A stretch of DNA of 37,495 nt from Syntrophomonadaceae bacterium (GCA_003563385.1 PWRZ01000083.1:1-37495); one strand, 5' to 3'; counted from the stretch's first letter, positions 21,262-31,192 are shown. The notes: generated by a model from the sequence alone, not told the origin. Numbers and translations: made by a program.

Positions 21262-21344
21262 AAAAATAAGCCCCGGCCGGCCTCAACTTTAGCGGTGTTA
21301 GAGGGCTGTTTTTGAGAATAGAAATTAGTAGATACGCTGAAATA

Positions 21345-21392
21345 CGGCGCAGGCGAAGCGATCTTCGAAGCGCCGCCGCAGTGGCATGCCAC
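21345..21392. other. Two adjacent inverted repeats in the ilvN-leuC intergenic region
   Basis: CGGCGC (21345-21350)/GCGCCG (21370-21375) with inner CGAAG/CTTCG; GTGGCATGCCAC palindrome (21381-21392). Confidence 0.6.
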
Positions 21393-21453
21393 CAAGATAT
21401 TTTGTAAATGCTCTTGAGCGGTAACGCTATAACGTATACCAAGGAGGGAAGCT

Positions 21454-22725
21454 ATGCAGCAAACTATGGCCGAAAAGATCCTGGCCCGGGCGGCCGCTAA
21501 AAAAAGCGTTGCCCCCGGGGAGTTGATTAGCGCCCGGGTCGATATGGCCCTGGGAAATGATATTACTGCTCCTGTAGCCATCCAGGAGTTTGCCAAAATA
21601 GGGGTGGAGGCCGTCTTTGACCGGGAGCGTATCGCCCTTATACCGGACCACTTCACTCCGAGCAAGGACATAAAGACGGCCCAGCAGGTACAGCTGATGC
21701 GCCAGTTTGCCCGGAAGCACGGTATCGCGCACTACTACGAAGTAGGGCGCATGGGCATCGAACACGCCCTGCTGCCGGAGCTGGGCCTTGTGCTCCCGGG
21801 AGACGTGGTCATCGGCGCCGATTCGCATACCTGTACCTACGGGGCGCTCGGTGCATTTGCCACCGGTGTGGGCAGCACCGACCTGGCCGCCGTGATGGCC
21901 ACGGGCGAGATCTGGTTCAAGGTCCCCCCCACGGTGCGCCTAGTTTTTGAAGGGCACCCCCGCCCCTGGGTGAGCGGCAAAGACTTTATACTTTATGCCA
22001 TCGGGCAGCTCGGCGTGGACGGTGCCCGCTATACGGCCCTTGAATTTACGGGTCCTGCCATAGAAAACCTTGACATGGACGGGCGCTTTACCGTCAGCAA
22101 TATGGCTATCGAAGCGGGTGCCAAGGTGGGGCTGATCCCCCCCGACGAGGTAACCGGGCGGTACCTGCAGGGAAGAGCCCGCAGGCCGTACCAGTTTATT
22201 ACCGGCGACGACGGCGCCCCGGTGCAGGAGGAGCACCGCTGGGATGTCAGTGAGCTGGAACCGCAGGTGGCCTGCCCCTTCAGCCCGGCCAATACGAGGC
22301 CCGTTTCAGAGGTGGCCGGTACCCCGCTGGACCAGGTCGTGATCGGGTCCTGTACCAACGGCAGGATAGAGGACCTGCGCCAGGCGGCCCGTTTCCTGGA
22401 GGGGAAAAAGGTGCACCCGCGCGTACGCCTTATCGTTATCCCCGCTACCCAGGCTGTCTACCTGCAGGCCCTCCGCGAAGGGCTGCTGGAGATTTTTACC
22501 CTCGCCGAGGCAGCCGTGAGCACGCCTACCTGCGGTCCCTGCCTGGGCGGCCACATGGGCATCCTGGCCGAAGAAGAAACGGCCCTGGCCACCACCAACC
22601 GAAATTTTGTCGGGCGCATGGGGCATCCTAAGAGTAAAGTCTACCTGGCCGGCCCGGCGGTGGCCGCTGCCTCCGCAGTGGCTGGCTGCATCGCTCCCCC
22701 CGAAGAAACTGTGGAGGTGAGCTGA
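21454..22725 (+). CDS. leuC: 3-isopropylmalate dehydratase large subunit
   Basis: [64 protein letters not shown]. Confidence 0.97.
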   Translation: MQQTMAEKILARAAAKKSVAPGELISARVDMALGNDITAPVAIQEFAKIGVEAVFDRERIALIPDHFTPSKDIKTAQQVQLMRQFARKHGIAHYYEVGRMGIEHALLPELGLVLPGDVVIGADSHTCTYGALGAFATGVGSTDLAAVMATGEIWFKVPPTVRLVFEGHPRPWVSGKDFILYAIGQLGVDGARYTALEFTGPAIENLDMDGRFTVSNMAIEAGAKVGLIPPDEVTGRYLQGRARRPYQFITGDDGAPVQEEHRWDVSELEPQVACPFSPANTRPVSEVAGTPLDQVVIGSCTNGRIEDLRQAARFLEGKKVHPRVRLIVIPATQAVYLQALREGLLEIFTLAEAAVSTPTCGPCLGGHMGILAEEETALATTNRNFVGRMGHPKSKVYLAGPAVAAASAVAGCIAPPEETVEVS

Positions 22726-22726
22726 A

Positions 22727-23230
22727 GTGCAGGTTATCAAAGGAAGGGTCTGGACTTTTGGTGACGATATAGACACGGACGTTATTATCCCGGCGCGCTA
22801 CCTGAATACTACCGACCCCAGTGAGCTGGCCGCTCACTGCATGGAGGACGCCGATCCCCGGTTTGCCGGCAAAGTCTCTGCCGGAGACGTCATCGTTGCC
22901 GGTAGAAACTTCGGCTGCGGCAGCTCCAGGGAGCACGCCCCGCTGGCCATCAAGGCGGCCGGCATTTCCTGCGTGATAGCGGAGAGCTTTGCGCGCATTT
23001 TTTACCGCAATGCCATCAATATCGGCCTTCCCATTCTGGAGTCTGCAGAAGCGTCCTCGTGCTTGAAAGAGGGAGACATGGTGGAAATAGACCTGGCCAG
23101 GGGCGAGATAAAAGATATCACCGGCGGGCGCCGCTTTACCGCCGCCGCCTTTCCTCCTTTCATGCAGGAAATAATGAGATGTGGGGGGCTTATCAACTAC
23201 ACCAGGGAGAAGGTGAAAAACGGTGACTGA
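22727..23230 (+). CDS. leuD: 3-isopropylmalate dehydratase small subunit
   Basis: [69 protein letters not shown] start. Confidence 0.97.
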   Translation: MQVIKGRVWTFGDDIDTDVIIPARYLNTTDPSELAAHCMEDADPRFAGKVSAGDVIVAGRNFGCGSSREHAPLAIKAAGISCVIAESFARIFYRNAINIGLPILESAEASSCLKEGDMVEIDLARGEIKDITGGRRFTAAAFPPFMQEIMRCGGLINYTREKVKNGD

Positions 23231-24332
23231 AGCTGTGAATGCAAACAGGGTCGTAGTCCTGCCCGGAGACGGCATCGGCCCCGAAATTATCGGGGAGGCT
23301 GTAAAGGTGCTGCAGGAAACCATCCGCATCTTCGGGCTGAAAATAGAGCTTCAGGAAAAAGTAGCCGGAGGCGCCGCCCTGGACAGCACCGGCGAGCCCC
23401 TCCCGGCGGATACCCTGCAGGCCTGCCGCAGTGCCAGGGCCGTCCTGCACGGTACTTTTGGCGGTCCCCAGTGGGAAGATTACCCCCTCAACAAGAAGCC
23501 GCTGTCCGCCCTGTTAACCCTGCGCAAGGAGCTGGATGTCTATGCCAACCTGCGCCGCGCGCGCCCTTTCCCGGCCATGCTGGAGAAGGCCCCCCTGAAA
23601 AAGGAGCTCCTCGAGGGCGTCGACCTGATGCTCATCCGCGAGGTTACCTCGGGCATCTACTTCGGCCCCAAGGAAAGCGGTGCTTTCGGCAGGGGGATAA
23701 AGGCCTCCGACACCATGCTCTATTCCGATTTTGAGATTGAAAGAGTAGCCCGGCAGGCCTTTGCAATCAGCCGGAGCAGGCGCGGGAAAGTTACCTGCGT
23801 GGATAAGGCTAACGTCCTGGAATGCTCGCGCCTGTGGAGAAAAGTGATGCGCGACGTGCACAGGGATTTTCCCGAAATGGAGCTGAATTTTATGTACGTG
23901 GACGACTGTGCCCTGCAGCTGGTCCTCAACCCGCGCCAGTTCGACGTTATCATTGCCTCCAACATATTCGGAGATATTTTAAGCAACGTCGTTTCAGGGG
24001 CACTGGTAGGCTCGGTTGGCGTGCTGCCCTCCGCTACCCTGGGCGAGGGGAGCAGGACCTCCCTGTTCGGCCCCATACACGGGCCCGTTAACGAGATCGC
24101 CGGGCAGAACCTGGCCAACCCGCTGGGGGCCATTCTCTCCACCGCCCTGATGCTGGAATTTGCATTCGGGGAAGGAAAACCGGCTACAGTGATCGAAAAT
24201 GCTGTGGAGATGGTGCTGGAAGACGGCTACCGCAGCGCGGAACTGATGGTCCCCGGGGCCAGGCAGGTCGGCACCAGCGAAATGGGCGACCTGGTGGTGG
24301 AAAAAATAAGAGCCATGACCGCCGCAAAATAG
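23223..24332 (+). CDS. leuB: 3-isopropylmalate dehydrogenase
   Basis: [65 protein letters not shown] start. Confidence 0.97.
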   Translation: MTEAVNANRVVVLPGDGIGPEIIGEAVKVLQETIRIFGLKIELQEKVAGGAALDSTGEPLPADTLQACRSARAVLHGTFGGPQWEDYPLNKKPLSALLTLRKELDVYANLRRARPFPAMLEKAPLKKELLEGVDLMLIREVTSGIYFGPKESGAFGRGIKASDTMLYSDFEIERVARQAFAISRSRRGKVTCVDKANVLECSRLWRKVMRDVHRDFPEMELNFMYVDDCALQLVLNPRQFDVIIASNIFGDILSNVVSGALVGSVGVLPSATLGEGSRTSLFGPIHGPVNEIAGQNLANPLGAILSTALMLEFAFGEGKPATVIENAVEMVLEDGYRSAELMVPGARQVGTSEMGDLVVEKIRAMTAAK

Positions 24333-24406
24333 CGTCTCCTGGAAGGACCTGGAAGGGCGGCCCGCGCTGTCCCGAACAAGCCGGTGCGGCCGCTCAGGCC
24401 GCTCAG

Positions 24407-24482
24407 CGGATGTAGAATTTACAGCGCCTATTACGGCGCCTGATGAGGCCCGGCTTACCGGGAGGCGATAGGCCCTTATCCG
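24407..24482. other. Folded intergenic element after leuB (multi-helix, possible terminator/riboregulator)
   Basis: Outer CGGAT (24407-24411)/ATCCG (24478-24482), inner GCGCC/GGCGC (24424-24428/24435-24439) and CCCGG/CCGGG (24449-24453/24458-24462); alternative GCCTAT/ATAGGC pairing. Confidence 0.45.
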
Positions 24483-24504
24483 TAAAGTCTTGCCAGAACC
24501 GTCC

Positions 24505-24552
24505 CCGCAGCTTCGCTCTACAGTTCCCCGATACTGGCTTGTCCAGGTTAGG
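24505..24552 (-). repeat. Dispersed ~48-nt structured repeat, copy A (inverted relative to copy B)
   Basis: Reverse complement CCTAACCTGGACAAGCCAGTATCGGGGAACTGTAGAGCGAAGCTGCGG matches 32609-32657 with 3 substitutions and 1 indel. Confidence 0.9.
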
Positions 24553-24650
24553 ATAACAGTTAGAACAAGTAGCGGTTTTAACAGTACTTGTAAGCAGCTA
24601 CTTTAAACGGCACAGCATCTAAAAATCTGTTGTTTTGGAAGGAGGTGTGA

Positions 24651-24686
24651 ACCCGGTTTTCGCAGGCATGCCTGCCTTAGCCGGGT
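24651..24686 (+). promoter_or_regulatory. Hairpin lying between SD and AUG of the EF-G paralog gene
   Basis: SD GGAGG at 24641-24645; ACCCGG (24651-24656)/CCGGGT (24681-24686) with inner GCAGGC/GCCTGC (24662-24667/24670-24675); ATG at 24691. Confidence 0.75.
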
Positions 24687-24690
24687 AAGT

Positions 24691-26778
24691 ATGAAAAGCT
24701 ACAGCACTGAACAAATACGCAACGTGGCCCTGATCTCACACGGAGGTGCCGGGAAAACTTCACTGGCAGAAGCGATGCTCTACACCTCGGGGGCGACCAA
24801 CCGCCTGGGCAGGGTGGAAGCCGGCAATACTACCACTGATTTTGACCCCGATGAGGCCAAGCGGCAGGTAACCATCAGCACCGCCATGGCTCCCCTGGAA
24901 TGGGAAGGGGTAAAAATAAATGCTCTTGACACGCCCGGCTTCTTTGATTTTATCGGGGAAGTACGCAGCGCCCTCAGGGTGGCTGACAGTGCAGTTGTGG
25001 TTGTATGCGCCGTGTCGGGAGTTGAAGTGGGGACGGAGAAAGTTTGGAGCTATGCCGATGAAAATGATCTTCCCCGCATCGTCTTTATTAACAAGATCAA
25101 CAGGGAAAATGCCGACTTTGACGGCACCCTCGAACAGCTGCGCCGCTTTTTCGGGGTGAAGGTGTTCCCCCTGCAGTTCCCCCTGGGCCAGGAGGATAAT
25201 GTCCGCGGCGTTATAGACCTGGTTAGAATGAAAGCGCTTGTTTACCAGGATGAGAGCGGCCTTCAGATGCAGGAAGAAGATATCCCCGATGAGCTGGCCG
25301 CGAAAGCGGAAGAGCTGCGCGAAAAACTTGTCGAAGCGGCGGCGGAAGCGGACGATGATCTGATGGAGAAATACCTGGAGGAAGATTCCCTCACCGAGGA
25401 AGAGATCCGCGGGGCCCTCCGTGCGGGCACCCAGGAGGGGAAAATAGTCCCCGTCCTGTGCGGTGCGGCGACTGCAAACCTCGGCATCCAGCCCCTACTG
25501 GACCTTATTGCCGGGGCCCTTCCCTCGCCGGTGGATAGGCCGCCCTTAAAAGGCACCCTTCCCGGGGACGGCGGGGAGGCTTACCGCAAGGCCGACCCGC
25601 AGGAACCTTTTTCGGCCCAGGTTTTTAAAACCCTGGCCGACCCGTACGTGGGCCGGGTGAACTTCTTCCGCGTTTACTCCGGCACCTTGAAGCCCGATAC
25701 CCAGGTTTACAATATCAACAAGGACAAGATGGAGCGCATCGGCAATCTCTTTTACATGCGCGGCAAGAACCAGGTCCAGGCAGAGGAAATAACAGCCGGC
25801 GACATCGGTGCCGTGGCAAAGCTTGCCGCCACCACCACCGACGATACCTTCTGCGACAAGAACAACCCCATTATTTACCCGCCCATCGATTTCCCGGAGC
25901 CGGTTATCTCCTTTGCCATCGAGCCGAAGTCCAAGGGAGACGAGGAAAAAGTGGGTGCCGGGCTGAGCAGGTTCCTGGAAGAAGATCCCACTTTCAGCGT
26001 GGAGCGCAATACGGAGACCAAGGAGATCATCATTTCCGGGATGGGCGACATGCACCTGGATGTTATCGTGGGCCGGCTGGCCCAGAAATTTGGGGTGGAA
26101 GTGAACCTGAAAACGCCCAAGGTGCCCTACAGGGAGACTATTAAGAAGCCCTTCAGCAAGGAAGGGAAGTATAAGAAACAGAGCGGCGGCCGCGGACAGT
26201 ACGGCCATGTGTTCATTTCACTTACCCCCCTCAACTGCGGGGAGGGCTTTGTATTCGAGGACAAAATCGTCGGTGGCGTTGTCCCCCGCCAGTATATACC
26301 GGCCGTGGAAAAAGGGATCGTCGAGGTCCTGCAGGAAGGCTGCCTGGCCGGCTACCCGGTGGTGGACCTGCAGGCCACGCTCTATGACGGCTCTTTCCAC
26401 ACCGTCGACTCCTCGGAGATGGCCTTTAAGATTGCCGCTGCCATGGCCTTTCGGGGGGCCATGGATCAGGCCGAGCCGGTCCTGTTGGAGCCGATCATGG
26501 ACGTGGAGGTTACCGTGCCCGAGAACTTCATGGGAGATATCATGGGCGACCTGAACAGCCGCAGGGGGCGCATCCAGGGAATGGTCCCGGGACAGGGGCT
26601 GCAGACCATAAAGGCACAGGTGCCCCTGGCGGAAATGTTCACCTACGCCATAGACCTGCGCTCTATGACCCAGGGCAGGGGCTTCTTCACCATGAAGTTC
26701 TCCCACTATGAAGAAGTGCCTCACCATGAGAGCGAAAAGATAATTGCTGCCGCCAAAAAGGAAAAGGAAAACAGTTAA
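24691..26778 (+). CDS. Elongation factor G paralog (EF-G2/FusA2-like GTPase)
   Basis: EF-G-like full length; P-loop SHGGAGKTSLAEAMLYTSGATNRLGRVEAGNTTTDFDPDEAKRQVTIS differs from canonical HIDAGKTTTTER; GGRGQYGHV and domain IV/V present. Confidence 0.9.
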   Translation: MKSYSTEQIRNVALISHGGAGKTSLAEAMLYTSGATNRLGRVEAGNTTTDFDPDEAKRQVTISTAMAPLEWEGVKINALDTPGFFDFIGEVRSALRVADSAVVVVCAVSGVEVGTEKVWSYADENDLPRIVFINKINRENADFDGTLEQLRRFFGVKVFPLQFPLGQEDNVRGVIDLVRMKALVYQDESGLQMQEEDIPDELAAKAEELREKLVEAAAEADDDLMEKYLEEDSLTEEEIRGALRAGTQEGKIVPVLCGAATANLGIQPLLDLIAGALPSPVDRPPLKGTLPGDGGEAYRKADPQEPFSAQVFKTLADPYVGRVNFFRVYSGTLKPDTQVYNINKDKMERIGNLFYMRGKNQVQAEEITAGDIGAVAKLAATTTDDTFCDKNNPIIYPPIDFPEPVISFAIEPKSKGDEEKVGAGLSRFLEEDPTFSVERNTETKEIIISGMGDMHLDVIVGRLAQKFGVEVNLKTPKVPYRETIKKPFSKEGKYKKQSGGRGQYGHVFISLTPLNCGEGFVFEDKIVGGVVPRQYIPAVEKGIVEVLQEGCLAGYPVVDLQATLYDGSFHTVDSSEMAFKIAAAMAFRGAMDQAEPVLLEPIMDVEVTVPENFMGDIMGDLNSRRGRIQGMVPGQGLQTIKAQVPLAEMFTYAIDLRSMTQGRGFFTMKFSHYEEVPHHESEKIIAAAKKEKENS

Positions 26779-26932
26779 AAGGCCGGCTGCAGGCAGTCCG
26801 CCGCCGCTGCAGTAAAGGGGAATACACCCGTTTTTTAAGCCGGGCCCAGAGCCGCCCTGAAGGGGCGCTCCTGCCGGCCTAGCCGCGCGCCAGCGGCGCG
26901 CCTTTAAAGCCTCTAAAGGAGCTGATATTTTG

Positions 26933-28042
26933 ATGAAAAAGCTGAGGGTTGGCGTTCTTTTCGGGGGGCGCTCCGGTGAGCACGCCGTTTCGCTGCGTTC
27001 CGCCGCTTCGGTAATGGAGGCCATGTCCCCGCAGAAGTACGAGATCATCCCTGTCGGTATTACGGAAGAGGGCCAGTGGCTGGCCGGAGGTGACCCCATG
27101 GCCGCCCTGCAAAGAAAGGAGATACCGGGTGACTGCTTTTACGCCGTAATGGTAACCGACCCCTCGACCGGGGGGATACTGCTCCTGGAGCAGCCCACCG
27201 GGGGTCCGGTAAAAGAGTTCATTCCCCTGGATGTTGTTTTCCCAGTGCTGCACGGGCCTTACGGTGAAGACGGCACCGTCCAGGGCCTCCTGGAGCTGGC
27301 CGGGCTGCCGTACGTCGGGGCGGGGGTGCTCTCCTCCTCTGTGGGCATGGATAAAGTGGTCATGAAAATCCTTTTCCAGCACTGCGGGCTTCCGGTGGGG
27401 GACTTCCTCTACTTCAAGGCTTCCCGGTGGATCCGGGAAAAGGATTCCATTATGGATCAAATTGAGGATAAGCTGGGCTATCCCTGTTTTGTAAAGCCGG
27501 CCAACCTGGGCTCCAGCGTGGGCGTAAGCAAGGCCTCCAGCCGGGAGGAGCTTTCCCGGGCGGTGGACATTGCCCTGCGCTATGACCACAAATTTGTGGT
27601 AGAGGCCTTTATAGCGGGGCGCGAAATCGAATGCAGCGTCCTCGGCCACGAGGAGCCGATCTCCTCTGTCCCCGGGGAGGTAGTGCCGTGCAACGAGTTT
27701 TACGATTACCAGGCCAAGTATATTGACGAGCGCTCCGAGCTTATTATACCGGCCTCCCTGGAGCGGGAGGTTGCCGACAGGTTTAAGGAGCTTGCCGTGC
27801 AGGCTTTTCAGGCAGTGGAGTGCAGCGGGCTGGGGAGAATAGACTTTTTTTACCAGGAAGAGGGCCGGGTAATATATGTTAATGAAATCAATACCATACC
27901 AGGTTTTACCAGTATCAGCATGTACCCCAAGCTTTTCGAGGCCAGCGGAATCCCCTACCCCGAGCTGATCGACAGGCTTATCGACATCGCCCTGCAGCGC
28001 TTCGAGAATAAGAAGTCGCTTCTTACGACTTACCAGCCCTAG
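26933..28042 (+). CDS. ddl: D-alanine--D-alanine ligase
   Basis: MKKLRVGVLFGGRSGEHAVSLRSAASV; LGYPCFVKPANLGSSVGVSKASSREEL; VNEINTIPGFTSISMYPKLFEASG. Confidence 0.96.
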   Translation: MKKLRVGVLFGGRSGEHAVSLRSAASVMEAMSPQKYEIIPVGITEEGQWLAGGDPMAALQRKEIPGDCFYAVMVTDPSTGGILLLEQPTGGPVKEFIPLDVVFPVLHGPYGEDGTVQGLLELAGLPYVGAGVLSSSVGMDKVVMKILFQHCGLPVGDFLYFKASRWIREKDSIMDQIEDKLGYPCFVKPANLGSSVGVSKASSREELSRAVDIALRYDHKFVVEAFIAGREIECSVLGHEEPISSVPGEVVPCNEFYDYQAKYIDERSELIIPASLEREVADRFKELAVQAFQAVECSGLGRIDFFYQEEGRVIYVNEINTIPGFTSISMYPKLFEASGIPYPELIDRLIDIALQRFENKKSLLTTYQP

Positions 28043-28059
28043 TACTGGACACTTGCTTG

Positions 28060-28088
28060 TTGTCGAAAGACTACATATGTAGTAAAAT
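28060..28088 (+). promoter_or_regulatory. Promoter with operator-like palindrome in the spacer, upstream of pdxS
   Basis: TTGTCG (28060-28065) - 17 nt - TAAAAT (28083-28088); perfect palindrome ACTACATATGTAGT at 28070-28083. Confidence 0.6.
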
Positions 28089-28146
28089 AATATCTACTGA
28101 GCTGTTTACAAGCACCTGTGAAGGCAGATGACAGGAGGATGAAGTG

Positions 28147-29031
28147 ATGGTAGAGAGAGGTACATTCAGGGTAAAAAAAGGTATGGCCGAGATGCAAAGA
28201 GGCGGGGTGATCATGGATGTCACCGATCCGGAGCAGGCCAAGATAGCGGAGGCTGCCGGGGCAGTTGCCGTGATGGCCCTGGAGAAAGTGCCTTCCGATA
28301 TACGGGCCAGCGGCGGGGTGGCGCGCATGGCCGGCCCGGAGGCCATCACCGCCATAATGGAGGCCGTTACCATCCCGGTGATGGCCAAGTGCCGCATCGG
28401 GCATTTTGCGGAGGCGCAGGTACTGCAGGCGCTGAGTGTTGACTATATAGACGAGAGCGAGGTTTTAACTCCTGCCGACGAGCAGTATCATATCGACAAG
28501 CATACCTTTACGGTGCCCTTTGTTTGCGGTGCCCGGGACCTCGGCGAGGCCCTGCGCCGCATTGGAGAGGGTGCGGCCATGGTCCGCACCAAGGGTGAGC
28601 CCGGCACCGGTAACATAGTAGAGGCGGTGCGGCACATGCGCCGGGTCATGGAGCAGCTGCGCCGTGCCGTTACTTCTCCGGACGAGGAGCTGATGACGCT
28701 GGCCAAGGAGCTTGCCGCCCCCTATGAGCTTCTGCGGGAGGTTAAGAAGCTGGGCAGGCTGCCGGTGGTCAACTTTGCCGCCGGTGGTGTGGCTACGCCT
28801 GCCGATGCCGCCCTGATGATGCAGCTTGGTGCTGACGGCATTTTCGTCGGCTCAGGCATCTTCAAGTCCCGCGACCCGCAGAAAAGGGCTCGCGCCATCG
28901 TGGAGGCGACCATGCATTATGACGATCCCGAGTTGCTGGCCACCGTTTCGCGTGGGCTCGGCGAGGCCATGCCCGGGATCGACATCACCCTGCTGGCCCC
29001 GGCGGAGCGCATGCAGGCGCGGGGCGTGTAA
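28147..29031 (+). CDS. pdxS: Pyridoxal 5'-phosphate synthase subunit PdxS
   Basis: [59 protein letters not shown]. Confidence 0.98.
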   Translation: MVERGTFRVKKGMAEMQRGGVIMDVTDPEQAKIAEAAGAVAVMALEKVPSDIRASGGVARMAGPEAITAIMEAVTIPVMAKCRIGHFAEAQVLQALSVDYIDESEVLTPADEQYHIDKHTFTVPFVCGARDLGEALRRIGEGAAMVRTKGEPGTGNIVEAVRHMRRVMEQLRRAVTSPDEELMTLAKELAAPYELLREVKKLGRLPVVNFAAGGVATPADAALMMQLGADGIFVGSGIFKSRDPQKRARAIVEATMHYDDPELLATVSRGLGEAMPGIDITLLAPAERMQARGV

Positions 29032-29049
29032 AGGAGCAGTTAAAAAAAG

Positions 29050-29706
29050 ATGGCCTGGTATGAAGTAAAAAACAGCGGTGCTGTAGCGGCAGACGACCGC
29101 TATAAACACCTCAAAATAGGGGGCCTCGCCATACAGGGAGCTGTTGCCGAACACCTGCAGTCGCTTGAAAGCTGCGGGGCCGGGGCCCTGGCGGTGCGTA
29201 AACCGTCCGCCCTGGCTGAAGTTGACGGGCTGATAATCCCCGGCGGGGAGAGTACCACCATAAGCAGGCTGGGCCGGCTTTACGGTTTCATGGAAGGTAT
29301 ATACCACCTGGTGGAAGCCGGAAAGCCGCTCTTCGGCACGTGTGCCGGCCTTGTGATGATGGCCCGTGAAGTGGAGGGACAGCAGCCTGTTTTGGCGCTG
29401 CTTTCCATTACCGCCAGGCGCAATGCTTTCGGACGCCAGCGCGAGAGCTTTGAGGCCGACCTGGATATACCCGTCCTCGGCGGGGAACCTTTTTGCGGGG
29501 GTTTTATCAGGGCCCCGGTGGTAACTTCTGTTTTTGGGGAGGCCCAAGTCCTGGCCCGCATCAACGGCATAGTTGTTGCTGCGCGCGAAAGAAACTGCCT
29601 GGCAACGTCGTTCCACCCGGAGCTGACTGACGACCTGCGGCTGCACCGCTACTTCCTGGAAATGGCCCTGCTGGGGTCCGCACCGAAAGCAGCCCGGCAG
29701 CCATAA
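29050..29706 (+). CDS. pdxT: Pyridoxal 5'-phosphate synthase glutaminase subunit PdxT, with N-terminal extension
   Basis: KIGGLAIQGAVAEHLQSL; LIIPGGESTTISRL; FGTCAGLVMMA; RNAFGRQRESFE; SFHPELTDD. Confidence 0.95.
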   Translation: MAWYEVKNSGAVAADDRYKHLKIGGLAIQGAVAEHLQSLESCGAGALAVRKPSALAEVDGLIIPGGESTTISRLGRLYGFMEGIYHLVEAGKPLFGTCAGLVMMAREVEGQQPVLALLSITARRNAFGRQRESFEADLDIPVLGGEPFCGGFIRAPVVTSVFGEAQVLARINGIVVAARERNCLATSFHPELTDDLRLHRYFLEMALLGSAPKAARQP

Positions 29707-29726
29707 AAATAAAGCAAATTTAGTGC

Positions 29727-29749
29727 AAAGAAAGGGTCCCCCTTTCTTT
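29727..29749 (+). terminator. Intrinsic terminator after pdxT
   Basis: AAAGAAAGGG-TCC-CCCTTTCTTT, 10-bp perfect stem, followed by T-rich tract. Confidence 0.7.
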
Positions 29750-29787
29750 CATTCTTTCTTTCATTTTTCGGCATTGCCTGAAGAGAG

Positions 29788-30489
29788 GTGAACGGTGTGG
29801 GCGAGCAGTTTGACCTTTTCCATTACCTGGGGGATAAAGGAGGAGGGGAACAGGAAAAGGAAGACGGGAAGAAAGACCGGGAAAAGGTGCCTGACAGCTC
29901 ACCCCTTGCAGAGGCGGCCCGCGTAGCCACCCTGGAGCAGTGGCGGGAATATTGCCTTCAATGCCAGCGCTGCCCGTTGCGGGAGGGAGCGTGCGGGGTG
30001 GTCTTCGGCGAGGGCAGCCCGCAGGCGGAGATCGTCTTTGTGGGGGAAGGTCCCGGCGCCGAGGAGGACAGGCTGGGGCGCCCTTTTGTCGGGCCCGCCG
30101 GGCAGCTTCTTGACCGTATCATAAATGCCGCCGGACTGAAAAGGGAGGATGTTTACATAGCCAATATAGTCAAATGCCGCCCCCGGGGCAATCGTGCCCC
30201 GCTGAAGGAGGAGATGGAGGCCTGTTACCCGCTTCTGGAGAAGCAGCTGGAGCTGATAGATCCTCCCATCGTGGTGTGCCTGGGTGCGGTGGCGGCGAGG
30301 GTCCTGGTCAGCCCCGGTATTTCCATTACCAGGGAGCGCGGGCAGTGGCACAGGTGGGGGCGGCGGATGGTTATGCCCACTTTTCACCCCGCGGCCCTTT
30401 TGAGAGACCCCCGCAAGAAGCGCCCCGTCTGGGAAGATATGCAGCAGGTAATGAGCCTTTACCGGGAGCTGCAGCGGAAGGGAAGCTAA
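29788..30489 (+). CDS. udg: Uracil-DNA glycosylase, family 4 (Fe-S)
   Basis: CPLREGACGVVFGEGSPQAEIVFVGEGPGAEEDRLGRPFVGPAGQLLDRIINAAGLKREDVYIANIVKCRPRGNRAP; TFHPAALLRDP. GTG start; alternative at 29797. Confidence 0.92.
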   Translation: MNGVGEQFDLFHYLGDKGGGEQEKEDGKKDREKVPDSSPLAEAARVATLEQWREYCLQCQRCPLREGACGVVFGEGSPQAEIVFVGEGPGAEEDRLGRPFVGPAGQLLDRIINAAGLKREDVYIANIVKCRPRGNRAPLKEEMEACYPLLEKQLELIDPPIVVCLGAVAARVLVSPGISITRERGQWHRWGRRMVMPTFHPAALLRDPRKKRPVWEDMQQVMSLYRELQRKGS

Positions 30490-30494
30490 ACTTC

Positions 30495-31181
30495 ATGCAT
30501 GAAAAAATTCTTCTCGTCGAAGACGAAAAAACACTGGCCAAGGCGCTCAAGTTCAGCCTCGAAAAAGAAGGTTTCCAGGTAGATGTAGCCTATGACGGTG
30601 AGGAGGCTGTCAGAGCCATTAAAAACGAGGAGCCGGACCTGGTTGTCCTTGACCTGATGCTGCCCAGGATGGACGGCTTCGAGGTCTGCCGCAGCATCCG
30701 CCGTGGCTCAGACATCCCCATTATCATGCTTACCGCCCGCAGCGAGGACATTGACAAGATACTGGGCCTGGAACTGGGGGCAGACGATTATATTACCAAA
30801 CCTTTTAATACCAGGGAGCTTCTGGCACGCATCAAGGCCATTCTCCGCCGCACCGGGCAGCACGCCGGTCCCGCTAAAAAAATCCTGCGCTACGGGGACC
30901 TGCAGATAGACTTTGCCAGGCACAAGGTAACAGTGGGGGAGCGCGTCGTCCTGCTCACTTCCCGTGAATATGCCCTGCTCAGCTTTTTGGCTTCAAACCC
31001 GGGAAGGGTTTACTCCCGGGAGCAGCTTTTGGAGCAGGTGTGGGGGTATAATTACTGCGGGGATGCCCGCACGGTGGATGTGCACATACGGCACCTGCGC
31101 GAAAAAATAGAAGAGAACCCGGCCGAGCCCAGGCTAATTCTGACCGTGTGGGGCACCGGTTACAAATTCAGGGAGGGGTAG
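30495..31181 (+). CDS. OmpR/PhoB-family response regulator
   Basis: MHEKILLVEDEKTLAKALKFSLEKEGFQVDVAYDGEEAV receiver, winged-helix EQVWGYNYCGDARTVDVHIRHLREKIEENP. The ORF track extends the start to 30174. Confidence 0.95.
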   Translation: MHEKILLVEDEKTLAKALKFSLEKEGFQVDVAYDGEEAVRAIKNEEPDLVVLDLMLPRMDGFEVCRSIRRGSDIPIIMLTARSEDIDKILGLELGADDYITKPFNTRELLARIKAILRRTGQHAGPAKKILRYGDLQIDFARHKVTVGERVVLLTSREYALLSFLASNPGRVYSREQLLEQVWGYNYCGDARTVDVHIRHLREKIEENPAEPRLILTVWGTGYKFREG

Positions 31182-31192
31182 TCACCCGGTTA

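Noticed and set aside
24440-24480. Hammerhead-like CTGATGAG followed by a stem
   Set aside because: No GAAA core segment after the putative stem II (reads GCGATAGG), so the hammerhead core is incomplete.
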